Below are positions 20,019-32,623 of a stretch of 40,642 nucleotides of DNA, in pieces. The first letter of the stretch is position 1, and every line of letters starts with the position of its first letter. Made by a program: the position numbers and the translations under genes. Below the pieces are notes generated by a model. It saw nothing but the letters and a program-made list of their open reading frames with translations, searched no databases and was not told the origin of the DNA. The stretch covers positions 1-40,642 of the forward strand of contig JAFBAO010000071.1 of assembly GCA_019247715.1 (NCBI GenBank). The letters run 5' to 3'. The DNA is from Caulobacteraceae bacterium (GTDB lineage Bacteria > Pseudomonadota > Alphaproteobacteria > Caulobacterales > Caulobacteraceae).

Positions 20019-20279
20019 CTAGAGCACCTCGGCCGCGTACTCGGCCAGAATGGTGAGGCCTGCCGGCGTCACGTCCGCGAAGCCGCCCCGCACGTCGAAG
20101 ACGATGCTTTCCTCTTCGTTGAAGACCTTGACGCGACCCTCCTTCAAGGTGGTCATGAAGGGCGCGTGGCCAGCGAGCACGCCGAAGTCGCCTTCCGAGC
20201 CGGGCGCGTCCACCTGATCCACCTCGCCGGAGAACAGCTCGCGCTCCGGCGAGACCAGCGAGAAGTGCAGCTTGGCCAT
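20019..20279 (-). CDS. atpC: ATP synthase F1 epsilon subunit, short form
   Basis: Central-stalk subunit of the F1 motor. Only 86 residues, covering the N-terminal beta-sandwich (LHFSLVSPERELFSGEVDQV, GDFGVLAGHAPFMTTLKEG, FADVTPAGLTILAE) and lacking the two C-terminal helices found in ~135-residue bacterial epsilons. Short forms are known in Caulobacter-type alphaproteobacteria, so this is probably natural and not a truncation; it means the usual epsilon-helix brake on ATP hydrolysis is absent. The ATG directly follows the atpD stop with no gap. Last gene of the F1 operon. Confidence 0.95.
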   Translation of the reverse strand: MAKLHFSLVSPERELFSGEVDQVDAPGSEGDFGVLAGHAPFMTTLKEGRVKVFNEEESIVFDVRGGFADVTPAGLTILAEYAAEVL

Positions 20280-21812
<1,533 letters not shown>

Positions 21813-22685
21813 TTAGAGCGCTTCGGCGCCGGAGATGATCTCGATCAGCTCCTTGGTGATCTGCGCCTGGCGTGAGCGGTTGTACTGCAAGGTGAGGCCG
21901 GCGATCATGTCGCCGGCGTTGCGGGTGGCGTTGTCCATGGCGGCCATCTGGGCGGCGTAGAAGCCGGCCTGGTTCTCCAGCATCGCCGAGAAGATCTGCA
22001 CGGTGATGTTGCGCGGCAGGAGCTCGGCCAGGATCGTCTCCTCGTCCGGCTCGTATTCGTAGGCCGCGCCCTTGAGGTCGATCGGCGGGGCGCCGGTCTC
22101 GAGGCTGGCGGGGATCAGCTGCTTGCGGGTCGGCGCCTGGGTCACCACCGAGACGAAGCGGCTGTAGAACAGGCTCACGACGTCGATCTCGCCGCGCTCG
22201 AAGAGGTCCAGAACCTGAGCAGCCACCTGGCGGGCGGTCTCCAGCGACGGGCTGCCGCCGGCTTCGATCGCCGCCACCGAACGGTCGCCGTAAAGGCGCT
22301 TGAGCTGGTCCCTGGCCTTGCGCCCGACGGTGAGGATCGACACCTGCTTGCCCGCCTCGATTCCCCGCCCGACGTGCTCGCGCGCCGCCCGCACGATGGA
22401 GGAGTTGAAGCCGCCCGCCAGCCCACGGTCGGAGGTGGCCACGATGACCAGCTCGCGCCGGTCGGATCCGGTTCCGGCCAGCAGCTTCGGCGCGTCTTCG
22501 CCCGACACGCTGCCGGCGAGGTTGGCGATCACCGCCGCCATCCGCTCGGCGTAGGGGCGCCCGTTCTGAGCGGCGTCCTGGGCGCGGCGCAGCTTGGCCG
22601 CCGCCACCATCTGCATCGCCTTGGTGATCTTCTGCGTCGCCTTCACGCTGGCGATGCGGCTGCGCATTTCCTTCAGGGAGGGCAT
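21813..22685 (-). CDS. atpG: ATP synthase F1 gamma subunit
   Basis: Rotor shaft subunit of F1, 290 residues. The N-terminal helix ([33 protein letters not shown]) and C-terminal helix ([31 protein letters not shown]) that form the coiled coil are typical, as is the [13 protein letters not shown] segment. The ATG (22683-22685) overlaps by one base the stop of the upstream small gene (TGATG), so its translation is probably coupled to that inserted gene and not directly to atpA, which is unusual. Confidence 0.97.
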   Translation of the reverse strand: MPSLKEMRSRIASVKATQKITKAMQMVAAAKLRRAQDAAQNGRPYAERMAAVIANLAGSVSGEDAPKLLAGTGSDRRELVIVATSDRGLAGGFNSSIVRAAREHVGRGIEAGKQVSILTVGRKARDQLKRLYGDRSVAAIEAGGSPSLETARQVAAQVLDLFERGEIDVVSLFYSRFVSVVTQAPTRKQLIPASLETGAPPIDLKGAAYEYEPDEETILAELLPRNITVQIFSAMLENQAGFYAAQMAAMDNATRNAGDMIAGLTLQYNRSRQAQITKELIEIISGAEAL

Positions 22686-23131
22686 CAGCCTGCTCCTACA
22701 GCGGATTCACAAAATGGCTGATACAGCTCCGGCCCCTGATACCGAAGAAATTCGGACGGAGCCATCGACGCCGGGTTGGCAGCGTAGTCCTTCAGGCGCC
22801 GAACCATTGCCGGGTCGACGCCCGACATCCACAGCTTCATGACGACAGCCCTGGCGCAGGAACAGTAGTCGACGGAATTCACACTATGGGGCGCCTTTTC
22901 CCTGCAATCCCCGGTCACGGCGGCTTCAACGGCCATCAGCGACGGCTCGTCTTTCAACAATTGCGAATTCCAGACCCTCAGCGCCGCGAGACTGGCTTTC
23001 GGGTCAACCTCGTCCGTCGGCGCTGCGGAAGCGCCGATTGGCGTTGCGATGAGCAGGCTGAAGATGACCGCCGGACCAAGCGAACGCTTGCCTTCCGCGC
23101 CTCGACCCCCAGATCCTTCACTGGTTCTCAT
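22685..23131 (-). CDS. small exported four-cysteine protein inside the atp operon
   Basis: 148 residues; family not recognised. Residues 1-36 look like a signal peptide: basic start (Lys15, Arg16), hydrophobic [15 protein letters not shown] and an ASA-AP cleavage site. The mature part (~112 residues) has four cysteines (76, 90, 92, 141) that could form two disulfides, mostly helical composition, and a [13 protein letters not shown] segment. It lies between atpA (18 bp upstream) and atpG (one-base stop/start overlap). By hand count 22681-23100 is ~62% GC versus about 68-77% in sampled flanking atp lines, suggesting later acquisition. An in-frame TTG at 23140 would add three residues. The frame is intact and its fit to both neighbours argues that it is a real gene. 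Confidence 0.75.
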   Translation of the reverse strand: MRTSEGSGGRGAEGKRSLGPAVIFSLLIATPIGASAAPTDEVDPKASLAALRVWNSQLLKDEPSLMAVEAAVTGDCREKAPHSVNSVDYCSCARAVVMKLWMSGVDPAMVRRLKDYAANPASMAPSEFLRYQGPELYQPFCESAVGAG

Positions 23132-23149
23132 CGATGGCAAGATCAGCGT

Positions 23150-25240
<2,091 letters not shown>

Positions 25241-25372
25241 CTATCGACCGCCTAGTGCTCGAAGACGCCGGTTTTGGAGCAACCCCCAGAACCGGCCTAA
25301 GGGCTTGATTGCGCTTGGAGAAAGCACGTGGTCGTGGGAGCCGCGACGACACCCCCGCCCGAAGCCGCGCGC

Positions 25373-25401
25373 CTGATAGCACGCGATTTTCAGCCTCGCA
25401 A
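25373..25401 (-). promoter_or_regulatory. candidate promoter for the F1 operon (atpH)
   Basis: On the minus strand TTGCGAG (25395-25401), a 14-bp spacer and GCTATCAG (25373-25380). The -10 fits the GCTANAWC pattern in its first four bases; the -35 is partial. It would give a ~130-base leader that includes the inverted repeat near 25268-25297. Confidence 0.4.
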
Positions 25402-25457
25402 CCGAAGGGCCGAAGCGCGGCGCCGGCGCCCGGGCGCGCCGGGCCGGCGGGGAGAGA

Positions 25458-25565
25458 TCAGAGGCGAAGTCCGCCCGCGAACAGGACGCAGGCGACCAGG
25501 CACGCGAGCGCGAAGGCGAGCTTCATCGGGAAGGCCCTGAAGTGGGTGAGCGTCGCCCCCGTCAT
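25458..25565 (-). CDS. possible 35-residue membrane peptide
   Basis: An ATG-started frame of 35 codons. After a short N-terminal part, residues 14-33 (MKLAFALACLVACVLFAGG) form one hydrophobic segment, with a second in-frame ATG at 25526 giving a 22-residue version. It could be a tiny single-pass membrane protein or chance coding in GC-rich DNA. No clear ribosome-binding site for the first ATG; AGGG lies near the second. Unknown function. Confidence 0.3.
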   Translation of the reverse strand: MTGATLTHFRAFPMKLAFALACLVACVLFAGGLRL

Positions 25566-25716
25566 CGGCGGCGCCGGGTCGGCCCGAGACGCCGCAGCGC
25601 CCCCGAACCTAACGGTGCTTAGATGGGCGCCCGAAGGCCGGGCGCAATCGCTCGCGGCGCGACCGATCGATGAAATATTCTCAAGGCGTCCTCGAGAGCT
25701 TCTGCGGCCTCTCGCC

Positions 25717-26208
25717 TCAGCTCAGCCGTTCGGCGAGCTTGGCGAGCCCCTGGTCCACCAGCGGGTCGCTCTGAGCGCCCGCAAGCCTTCCGGCCAGGAT
25801 CTTCTCGGCCGTCTCGGCCGCCAGATCCACCGCCGCGGCCTTCACCTCGGCGGCCGCCTGGGTCTCGGCCAGCGCGATGCGCCGTTCCGCCAGCGCCCGG
25901 CGCCGCGCCACGTCTTCCTCGAGGCGGGTCCTGGCTTCCGCCGCCAGCCGCGCGGCCTCCGCCTTGGCGACCTCGATCAGCTCGGCGGCCTGACGCTCGG
26001 CGTCTTCCCGCTGGGTCCGGATCTGGGCGAGCAGCGCCTCGGCCTCCTCGCGCAGCTTTCGCGCCTCGTCGAGCTGGTTCTGGATCTTGGACGCGCGGGC
26101 GTCCAAGGCGCTCAGCGCCATGCCCGGAACCTTGAGCCAGATCAGCGCCCCGACGAAGATCACCAGCCCGATCAACTCCCAGGTATGGGCTTCCTGCAGG
26201 AGCTCCAC
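25717..26208 (-). CDS. atpF: ATP synthase Fo b subunit
   Basis: Peripheral-stalk subunit of 163 residues: one membrane helix (about 10-30, [15 protein letters not shown]) and a long amphipathic helix rich in Ala, Glu and Arg forming the b/b' coiled coil. The start is GTG 26208, with GAGGGA six bases upstream; no ATG is suitably placed. It follows the b' gene by 11 bp and is the last Fo gene. Confidence 0.93.
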   Translation of the reverse strand: MELLQEAHTWELIGLVIFVGALIWLKVPGMALSALDARASKIQNQLDEARKLREEAEALLAQIRTQREDAERQAAELIEVAKAEAARLAAEARTRLEEDVARRRALAERRIALAETQAAAEVKAAAVDLAAETAEKILAGRLAGAQSDPLVDQGLAKLAERLS

Positions 26209-26219
26209 CTTCAGTCCCT

Positions 26220-26750
26220 CTAAGCCTGCGCCGGCAAGGCGCGTTCGACCTCGGCGGGGGCGGCCGAGGTCCCCGTGAGGCGTTCGACGATGGCGCCGGC
26301 GGTTTCGGCGGCGATGGCGCGCACATGGGTCATCGCTTCGGCCTTCACCTGGCCGATCCGCGCCTCGGCCTCCGAGAGGCTGGCCGAAAGCTTGGCGTCC
26401 TCTTCGGACCGGCGCGCCGCAGACTCGGCGGCCGCCGCGGTCTTGGCGTCCAGCGCCAGCTTGTGAGCCCGGCCCCGCGCGGCGGCAAGCTCGTCGGCTG
26501 CGGCCTTGCTCTGGGCCTCGGCCTCGTCGCGCAGACGCCGCGCGTCGCCGATGTCGCCGCCGATCTTGTCCTCCCGTTCGGCGATGGTCCCGCCGACCTT
26601 GGGCACGAAGACCTTCGAGAACAGGAAGACCAGGACGCCGAAAATGACCAGCATCCAGACGATCTGGCCCGGCCACTGGCTGGCGTCGAACTGCGGCAGG
26701 CCGCCCGAGCCCTTTTCGGCGGCCGCAGCCACGGCGGCGGCGTCGGCCAC
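26220..26750 (-). CDS. ATP synthase Fo b' subunit
   Basis: Second, divergent b-type stalk subunit (b', AtpX/AtpF2) of 176 residues, a trait of alphaproteobacteria, cyanobacteria and chloroplasts. It has an Ala-rich N-terminus, [17 protein letters not shown] at about 15-32 leading into one membrane helix, [13 protein letters not shown], and a long Ala/Glu-rich coiled coil. Starts at GTG 26750. It sits directly after atpE (2-bp gap). Confidence 0.93.
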   Translation of the reverse strand: MADAAAVAAAAEKGSGGLPQFDASQWPGQIVWMLVIFGVLVFLFSKVFVPKVGGTIAEREDKIGGDIGDARRLRDEAEAQSKAAADELAAARGRAHKLALDAKTAAAAESAARRSEEDAKLSASLSEAEARIGQVKAEAMTHVRAIAAETAGAIVERLTGTSAAPAEVERALPAQA

Positions 26751-26752
26751 GA

Positions 26753-26983
26753 TCAGCCCGCGTAGAGGATGATGAAGGCCATGACGAGGGCGAAGATGCC
26801 CATGGCTTCGGTCACCGCGAAGCCCAGGAACAGCATCCCGCGCTCGCCGGCGGCGGCCGACGGGTTGCGCATGGCGGCTTGCAGATAGTTGCCGAACAGG
26901 ATGCCGAGGCCGGCGCCGGCGCCGATGAGGCCCGTCATGGCCAGGCCCGCGCCGATCAGGCGGGCTGCGTGGACGTTATCCAT
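26753..26983 (-). CDS. atpE: ATP synthase Fo c subunit
   Basis: Rotor-ring proteolipid of 76 residues with two membrane helices (about 8-33 and 50-74) joined by the polar loop [11 protein letters not shown]. The glycine-rich first helix ([15 protein letters not shown]) and Glu59 in [10 protein letters not shown], the ion-carrying carboxylate, are in place, indicating an ordinary proton-type c subunit. Confidence 0.97.
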   Translation of the reverse strand: MDNVHAARLIGAGLAMTGLIGAGAGLGILFGNYLQAAMRNPSAAAGERGMLFLGFAVTEAMGIFALVMAFIILYAG

Positions 26984-27013
26984 GTAGTCGAGTTTCCTTG
27001 TCTTTAAGTGGGT

Positions 27014-27808
27014 CTAGTGGCCGTGATCCAGGTTCACGACGTCGCTGAGGTAGGTGCAGGTAAGGGCCGCGAAGACGAAGGCCTGCAGGAAGGCGACGAT
27101 CAGCTCGAGGGCGGTCAGGGCGACCACCATCGCGAGCGACAACGCCGAGCCCACGAAGCCGAGATAGGCAAGGCCCCCGTTCATGGCGAACACCGCCAGG
27201 GCGACCACGAAGCTGCCGAACATGTACATCACCACGTGGCCGCCAATCATGTTACCGAACAACCGCATGGAGAGGGTGACGGGGCGCACGAGGAAGGAGA
27301 CGAACTCGATCGGCACCAAGAGGAACAGCATCGCCCAGTGCACGCCGCCGGGCACGAAGAGCTTGAAGAAGCCGAGGCCGTTGCGCAGGAAACCCACGAT
27401 CACGACCATGGCGAAGGTCACCACCGCCAGGGTGACGGTGACCGCGAGCTGAGAGGTGACGGTGAACTGGCCGGGGATCAGGCCCCAGATGTCCAGGAAG
27501 GCGATCAGCGAGAAGAGCGCGAAGACATAGGGCAGGAAAGGCCGGCCGCGATCGCCGATCATCGGGCCGGTAAGGCCCTTGTCGGCGAGGTCGTAAAGGA
27601 TCTCCCCGAACGCCTGCAGGCGCCCCGGCACCACCTTGCCGCGCGCGGCGGCCAGGAAGAAGATCGAGATCATCGCCGCCGCGAAGATCATGGTGGCGAC
27701 CGAGTTGGTGATCGAAAGGTCGATAGGGCCGAGGCCGGGGACAAGCACCGGCGGCACGTCCACGATCTTCTTGATCATGAACTGCTCCATGGGCTGGATC
27801 GCCGCCAT
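27014..27808 (-). CDS. atpB: ATP synthase Fo a subunit
   Basis: Stator membrane subunit with the proton half-channels, 264 residues and about five membrane helices. The essential arginine lies in LSMRLFGNMIGGH, and ALELIVAFLQAFVFAALTCTYL is the expected last helix (read as ALELIVAFLQAFVF). Starts at ATG 27808, 7 bp after atpI. Normal for the family. Confidence 0.96.
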   Translation of the reverse strand: MAAIQPMEQFMIKKIVDVPPVLVPGLGPIDLSITNSVATMIFAAAMISIFFLAAARGKVVPGRLQAFGEILYDLADKGLTGPMIGDRGRPFLPYVFALFSLIAFLDIWGLIPGQFTVTSQLAVTVTLAVVTFAMVVIVGFLRNGLGFFKLFVPGGVHWAMLFLLVPIEFVSFLVRPVTLSMRLFGNMIGGHVVMYMFGSFVVALAVFAMNGGLAYLGFVGSALSLAMVVALTALELIVAFLQAFVFAALTCTYLSDVVNLDHGH

Positions 27809-27815
27809 CAGTCTT

Positions 27816-28136
27816 TCAAGCCTCCGTCCCGTCCTTCTTTACCGCCCGCCGCGCGCCCGCGGCCGCCGACTTCATAGCCGCGTACGCCGAGGCCGCCGTG
27901 CCGAGCAGCAGACCGATCACCAAGCCGAAGGGCGTGGTGTGGGCGAAATGGTCGAACACCCATCCGAGCCCTAGCCCCCCGAGAATTCCCCCGATCACCT
28001 CCCCGAGGAGGCGATAGCCTTCGCCGACCCCACGTTCAGCGTCGCCGGAGACCGGCTTGGCTTCGCCCTTGAACGCCTTCAGCCGCTCATCGAGACGCTT
28101 AAGCGCCTCCTGGCTGTCGTCGTCCGGCTGCGGCAT
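27816..28136 (-). CDS. atpI: AtpI-like ATP synthase accessory protein
   Basis: Small membrane protein of 106 residues at the head of the Fo operon; the family assists c-ring assembly or Mg uptake. Two hydrophobic segments (about 44-62 and 70-90) with GGLGLGWVFDH between them match the AtpI/AtpR family, preceded by a charged N-terminal helix. The position directly upstream of atpB supports the call more than sequence similarity. Confidence 0.85.
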   Translation of the reverse strand: MPQPDDDSQEALKRLDERLKAFKGEAKPVSGDAERGVGEGYRLLGEVIGGILGGLGLGWVFDHFAHTTPFGLVIGLLLGTAASAYAAMKSAAAGARRAVKKDGTEA

Positions 28137-28204
28137 TGGAAGGGGCTCGCACTCGCTCGCCCAGCCCCGAGGTCCCGCCGCGGCCCGGCCGGGTCGGCGC
28201 GGAA

Positions 28205-28231
28205 CCTATAGGGGCGAAGATGGGGCGTCAA
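28205..28231 (-). promoter_or_regulatory. promoter of the ATP synthase Fo operon
   Basis: On the minus strand TTGACGC with a TTGACG core at 28226-28231, a 12-bp spacer counted from TTGACGC, and CCTATAGG (28205-28212). This is the best match to the Caulobacter housekeeping consensus in the window. It lies 68 bp ahead of atpI, in the 174-bp gap after polA. Confidence 0.6.
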
Positions 28232-28310
28232 GATTGCGTGATTGCTGCTTAAGTTGCTGTGGCGTAACGGCAAATTCGGAAGTGCAGCCAGCCGCCGCCT
28301 CCTCCTCGCC

Positions 28311-31160
28311 TCAATGCGCCTCTTCCCAGTTGGCCGCCGCCTTGGCCTCGACGACGAGGGGCACGGAAAGGCTCACGGCTGGCTCGGGGGCCCGCTCCAT
28401 CACCCGGGCGACGAGCGCGCAGACGGCGTCGGCCTCGCCCTCGGGGGCTTCGAAGACCAGCTCGTCGTGCACCTGGAGCAGCATCCGGGCGGAAAGGCGC
28501 GCCTCGCGGAGCGCCGCCGGCATGCGGATCATCGCCCGGCGGATGACGTCGGCGGCCGCACCCTGGATCGGGGCGTTGATCGCCGCCCGCTCGGCGAACT
28601 GGCGCTCGCCCACCGACTTGGCGCGCACCGAAGGGATGTTGACCTTGCGCCCGAAGATGGTGGTGACGAAGCCCTGGGCGCGGACCTGGGCGCGCATCCG
28701 GTCCATGTAGGCGCGGATGCCCGGGAACCGCTCGAAGTAGGTCTTGATGTAGGCGCCCGCCTCGTCCTGGGGGATGCCGAGCTGATTGGCGAGGCCGAAG
28801 GCGGAGATGCCGTAGACGATGCCGAAGTTGATGGCCTTGGCGCGCCGCCGGGTCTCGGCCGGCATCCCCTCGATCGGGACCCCGAACATCTCCGAGGCGG
28901 TGGAGGCGTGGATGTCCAGCCCCTCCTTGAACGCCCGCTTCAGCTGCGGGATGTCGCCGATGTGGGCGAGGAGCCGAAGCTCGATCTGGCTGTAGTCGGC
29001 GCTGATCAGCACGTTTCCGGGCTCGGGGATGAAGGCCCGGCGGATCTTGCGGCCCTCCTCGGTGCGGATCGGGATGTTCTGCAGGTTGGGGTCGTTGGAG
29101 GAGAGCCTGCCGGTGGTGGTGGAGGCCAGCGCATAGGAGGTGTGGATGCGGCCGCTCTCGGCAGCCACCGCCCCGGTGAGCGCGTCGGTGTAGGTGCCCT
29201 TCAGCTTGGAGAGCTGACGCCAGTCGAGCAGCACCCGCGGTAGGGGATGGCCCTGCGTGGCCAGATCCTCAAGCACCCCGGCGTCCGTGCTCCAGACGCC
29301 GGTGGCGGTCTTCTTGCCGCCCGGAAGGCCGAGCTCACCGAACAGGACGTCGCCGATCTGCTTGGGACTCCCGAGGTTGAAGGGCCTGCCGACGAGCCGC
29401 GTCGCCTCGGCCTCCAGCTCCGCCATCCGCACCGCGAAATCGTTGGAAAGCCGCCGCAGCTGGTCCGGGTCGATCTTGACCCCGTGGCGTTCCATCTGCG
29501 CCACCACCGCCGGCATCGGCCGCTCCAGGGTCTCGTAGACGGTCAGCAGGCCCTCGCGGCTCAGGCGGCGGCGCAGCAGCCGGTAGAGTCTCAGAGTGAC
29601 GTCGGCGTCCTCGGCCGCGTAGCAGGTGGCCTCGGCGAGCTCGACGTGGCGGAAGCTCTTCTGCGCCCTGCCGCTCCCCACCACCTGCTTGAGGCTGATC
29701 GGCTGGTGGCCGAGCCACAGGTTGGAAAGCTCGTCCATGCCATGTCCGTGCAGGCCAGCCTCCAGCACGTAGGAGATCAGCATGGTGTCCTCGACCGGCG
29801 CGGCCGCGATCCCGTAGCGTGAGAGGACGGCGAGGTCGTACTTGGCGTTATGGGCCACCTTGAGGACGCCGGGATCCTCCAGCAGAGCCTTCAACCGCCC
29901 GATTGCCTCCTCCAGGCTTAGCTGTGCGAGCTCGGCCGGGGATTCCAGGGCCAGGCCCTCGGCGGCGGCGTGGCCGACCGGGATGTAGCAGGCCTCGCCG
30001 GGCGCGACGGCCAGGGAGATTCCGCAGAGGCTCGAACTGGTGGCGGAGGCCGCGTCGGTCTCGGCGTCGATGGCCACGATCCCGGCCTCGCGGGCGCGCC
30101 TGATCCAGGCCTCCAGCGTCGGAATGTCGCGCACGCAGGCGTAGGCCGAGGTGTCGATCGGACCGGGCGCAGCCTCCTCGGCCGGGGGCGGCGTAGGCGC
30201 CTGGACCGGAACGCCTCCGCGGGCCTCGGTCACGCGACGGGCGAGGCTCTTGAACTCCATGGCCTCCAGGAAGGCGGCGAGGGTCTGGGGCTCGGGCTCC
30301 TCCAGAGCGAGTTCGTCGACGGGCTGGGGGAGGGGCGTCTCGCAATCCAGCTTCACCAGCTCGCGCGAGAGGCGGATCTGGTCGGCGAAGTCGATCAGGG
30401 TCTGGCGGCGCTTCTCCTGCTTGATCTCGCCCGCGCGGGCTAGAAGGCTGTCGAGGTCGCCATATTCGGTGATCAGAGCCGAGGCGGTCTTGATCCCGAT
30501 CCCCGGCGCACCCGGGACGTTGTCCACCGAATCCCCGCACAGCGCCTGGACGTCGATCACCTTTTCGGGCGGCACGCCGAACTTCTCCACCACCTCGGCC
30601 GGCCCGATGCGCACGTTCTTCATGGTGTCGAGCATGGAGACGCGCTCGCCCACCAGCTGCATCAGGTCCTTGTCGGAGGAGACGATCACCACCTCGCCGC
30701 CGGCGTCGCGGACCTTGCAAGCGTAGGCGGCGATGATGTCGTCGGCCTCGTAGCCGCCCAGCTCCAGGCAGGGCACGCCGAACGCGCGCGTGGCCTCGCG
30801 CACCAGGGCGAACTGCGGCACGAGGTCATCGGGCGGCGGCGGGCGATGGGCCTTGTAGTCAGCGTAGAGCTTGTTTCGGAAGGTGACCTCCGACTTGTCG
30901 AACACCACGGCCAGGTGGGTCGGCGCGTCCGGCGCGGCCTTCATGTCCACCATCAGCTTCCACAGCATGTTGCTGAACCCGGCCACCGCCCCCACCGGCA
31001 GGCCGTCCGACTTGCGGGTCAGCGGCGGCAAGGCGTGGTAGGCGCGGAAGATGTAGCCGGAGCCGTCCACCAGATAGAGCCGCACGGCCGGCCCGTCCTG
31101 GGTGGGCGTGCGGGGAATCTCCTCCAGGGTCTCGGGGGCGTCGCCCAGCGTCTCGGTCAT
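28311..31160 (-). CDS. polA: DNA polymerase I
   Basis: 949-residue repair and Okazaki-fragment polymerase. The 5'-3' exonuclease (about 25-300) has YLVDGSGYIFRAYHA, GYEADDIIA and GDSVDNVPGAPGIGIKTA. The 3'-5' proofreading domain (about 345-525) retains its acidic residues (AIDAETD, NAKYDLA, AAEDADVTLRLY), unlike the inactive versions of some lineages. The polymerase domain (about 560-949) shows DYSQIELRLLAHIG (motif A), RRRAKAINFGIVYG (motif B) and QVHDELVFE (motif C). ATG 31160. On the same strand as, but probably transcribed separately from, the atp operon. Confidence 0.98.
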   Translation of the reverse strand: MTETLGDAPETLEEIPRTPTQDGPAVRLYLVDGSGYIFRAYHALPPLTRKSDGLPVGAVAGFSNMLWKLMVDMKAAPDAPTHLAVVFDKSEVTFRNKLYADYKAHRPPPPDDLVPQFALVREATRAFGVPCLELGGYEADDIIAAYACKVRDAGGEVVIVSSDKDLMQLVGERVSMLDTMKNVRIGPAEVVEKFGVPPEKVIDVQALCGDSVDNVPGAPGIGIKTASALITEYGDLDSLLARAGEIKQEKRRQTLIDFADQIRLSRELVKLDCETPLPQPVDELALEEPEPQTLAAFLEAMEFKSLARRVTEARGGVPVQAPTPPPAEEAAPGPIDTSAYACVRDIPTLEAWIRRAREAGIVAIDAETDAASATSSSLCGISLAVAPGEACYIPVGHAAAEGLALESPAELAQLSLEEAIGRLKALLEDPGVLKVAHNAKYDLAVLSRYGIAAAPVEDTMLISYVLEAGLHGHGMDELSNLWLGHQPISLKQVVGSGRAQKSFRHVELAEATCYAAEDADVTLRLYRLLRRRLSREGLLTVYETLERPMPAVVAQMERHGVKIDPDQLRRLSNDFAVRMAELEAEATRLVGRPFNLGSPKQIGDVLFGELGLPGGKKTATGVWSTDAGVLEDLATQGHPLPRVLLDWRQLSKLKGTYTDALTGAVAAESGRIHTSYALASTTTGRLSSNDPNLQNIPIRTEEGRKIRRAFIPEPGNVLISADYSQIELRLLAHIGDIPQLKRAFKEGLDIHASTASEMFGVPIEGMPAETRRRAKAINFGIVYGISAFGLANQLGIPQDEAGAYIKTYFERFPGIRAYMDRMRAQVRAQGFVTTIFGRKVNIPSVRAKSVGERQFAERAAINAPIQGAAADVIRRAMIRMPAALREARLSARMLLQVHDELVFEAPEGEADAVCALVARVMERAPEPAVSLSVPLVVEAKAAANWEEAH

Positions 31161-31213
31161 GCGGGGAAGATAGGCGTTCCGGCCCCTCCGGTCAGCAGCG
31201 ACGGATCAGGGGC

Positions 31214-31501
31214 TCAGTGTCCGTGAGAGCCTTCGTAGACCCCGGGCGCCAGCCGCTCGCTCTCGGTCCCCTCGGCGCCGGCCGCCAGCACGAACCGGCG
31301 GTCGCAGTAGGGACACTCGACGAAGGAGGCCTCGCCCATCTCCAGCCAGACCCGCGGGTGGCCCAGCGCGCCGCCGACTCCGTCGCAGGCGACCCGGCGG
31401 GAGCGGACCGCGACCTCCTCGGGGGCCGGGAAGTCGGATGTCAGCGACGGCCTTGCGGGGGCCGGCTCCGGCGTCTGCTGAGCCTTCGGCTTGCGGGCCA
31501 T
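31214..31501 (-). CDS. zinc-finger domain protein (zf-CHCC, NDUFS6-like)
   Basis: 95 residues. A Pro/Ala-rich N-terminus is followed by a CHCC zinc site: Cys39 (VACDGVGG), His48 (ALGHPRVWLEM), Cys63 and Cys66 (VECPYCDRRFVL). This is the small Zn-ribbon found in alphaproteobacterial homologues of the complex I subunit NDUFS6, so a link to respiratory complex I assembly is possible but inferred from the family. The ATG has an AAGGAG site. Divergent from the ABC ATPase; the tail ends in SHGH. Confidence 0.85.
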   Translation of the reverse strand: MARKPKAQQTPEPAPARPSLTSDFPAPEEVAVRSRRVACDGVGGALGHPRVWLEMGEASFVECPYCDRRFVLAAGAEGTESERLAPGVYEGSHGH

Positions 31502-31603
31502 GCGATGCTCCTTTGCGCCGGCTCAGCCTTGGCGAGGGCGGCGACGCCGCCTAGGTATGGCCGTAGCCCGCGCCCCGTCAATCGAGCGCGGCCGAGGGTG
31601 CGA

Positions 31604-32563
31604 ATGAACCTTCCCGACAACGCCATCGAGGCGGTCAAGCTCACCAAGACCTACGCCGGCGGGCATGGGACCGCGCCGATGCACGCCCTGAAGGGGATCG
31701 ACCTCGCCATTCCCAGGGGCTCGATCTTCGGCCTGCTGGGTCCCAACGGGGCCGGCAAGTCGACCTTCATCAACATCCTGGCCGGCCTCACCAAGAAGAC
31801 CTCGGGCAAGGTGACGGTCTGGGGCCGCGACATCGACCATCGCCCCCGCGACGCGCGCGCCGCCATCGGCGTGGTCCCCCAGGAGATCGCCGCCGACGTC
31901 TTCTTCACCCCGCGCGAATCTCTGGACGTGCAGGCGGGCATGTACGGCGTGCCCGGCCCGGAGCGGCGCACCGACGCGCTGCTCGCCGCGCTCGGCCTTT
32001 CGGACAAGGCGAACGCCTACGTGCGCCAGCTCTCGGGCGGCATGAAGCGGCGGCTGATGGTGGCCAAGGCGATGGTGCACAACCCGCCGGTGCTCATCCT
32101 CGACGAGCCCACCGCCGGCGTCGACGTGGAGCTGCGTCGCCAGCTCTGGGACTACGTGGTGGGGCTGAATCGGCAGGGGGTGACCATCCTGCTCACCACC
32201 CATTACCTCGAGGAGGCCGAGGAGCTCTGCGACCTCATCGCCATCATGAACCACGGCCGGGTGGTGGCCTGCGAGCCCAAGGACCAGCTGCTGCGGCGGC
32301 TGGACACCCGGGCGGTGGTGCTCACCCCAGAGACGCCGCTCGCTGCGGCGCCGGCGCTCCCGCCCTTCGAGACCCGGCTTCGTCCCGGGGGCGAGCTCGC
32401 CATCAGCTTCAAGACCGCCGAGGCCGGGGTCGAGGAAGTGCTGGCCACCGCCAGGGCCGCAGGAATCCATTTCAAGGACCTGAGGACTGAGGAGCCGGAC
32501 CTGGAGGACGTCTTCCTCTCCCTCACCTATGGCGCGGCCCCGGAGCCGGCCGAGGCACGCTGA
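31604..32563 (+). CDS. ABC transporter ATP-binding protein (CcmA/DrrA type)
   Basis: 319-residue ABC-2-type ATPase. Walker A GPNGAGKS (46-53), signature LSGGMKRR, Walker [11 protein letters not shown] and the H-loop [11 protein letters not shown] are intact; the C-terminal ~80 residues form the extra domain seen in drug- or polysaccharide-exporter ATPases. ATG 31604 is taken; a GTG two codons earlier is possible. No ABC-2 permease follows (the next feature is a tRNA) or precedes it, so the membrane partner must be encoded elsewhere. Substrate unknown. Confidence 0.92.
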   Translation: MNLPDNAIEAVKLTKTYAGGHGTAPMHALKGIDLAIPRGSIFGLLGPNGAGKSTFINILAGLTKKTSGKVTVWGRDIDHRPRDARAAIGVVPQEIAADVFFTPRESLDVQAGMYGVPGPERRTDALLAALGLSDKANAYVRQLSGGMKRRLMVAKAMVHNPPVLILDEPTAGVDVELRRQLWDYVVGLNRQGVTILLTTHYLEEAEELCDLIAIMNHGRVVACEPKDQLLRRLDTRAVVLTPETPLAAAPALPPFETRLRPGGELAISFKTAEAGVEEVLATARAAGIHFKDLRTEEPDLEDVFLSLTYGAAPEPAEAR

Positions 32564-32569
32564 ACGGCT

Positions 32570-32598
32570 TTGCGCCGGCCCCGCCTTTCCGCTAGAGA
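32570..32598 (+). promoter_or_regulatory. promoter of tRNA-Arg
   Basis: TTGCGCC (32570-32576), a 14-bp spacer and GCTAGAGA (32591-32598), close to the Caulobacter housekeeping pattern, 25 bp ahead of the tRNA gene. Confidence 0.5.
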
Positions 32599-32623
32599 TC
32601 GCCGCTTCTTCCAGCCCCCCAAC

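Noticed and set aside
20019..20279. atpC as a truncated pseudogene
   Set aside because: The beta-sandwich is intact and epsilon proteins of this length are normal in Caulobacter-type bacteria.
25627..25645. Hairpin with 7-bp arms as a terminator of the Fo operon
   Set aside because: No T-run follows on the minus strand; it may still slow polymerase, but does not qualify as an intrinsic terminator.
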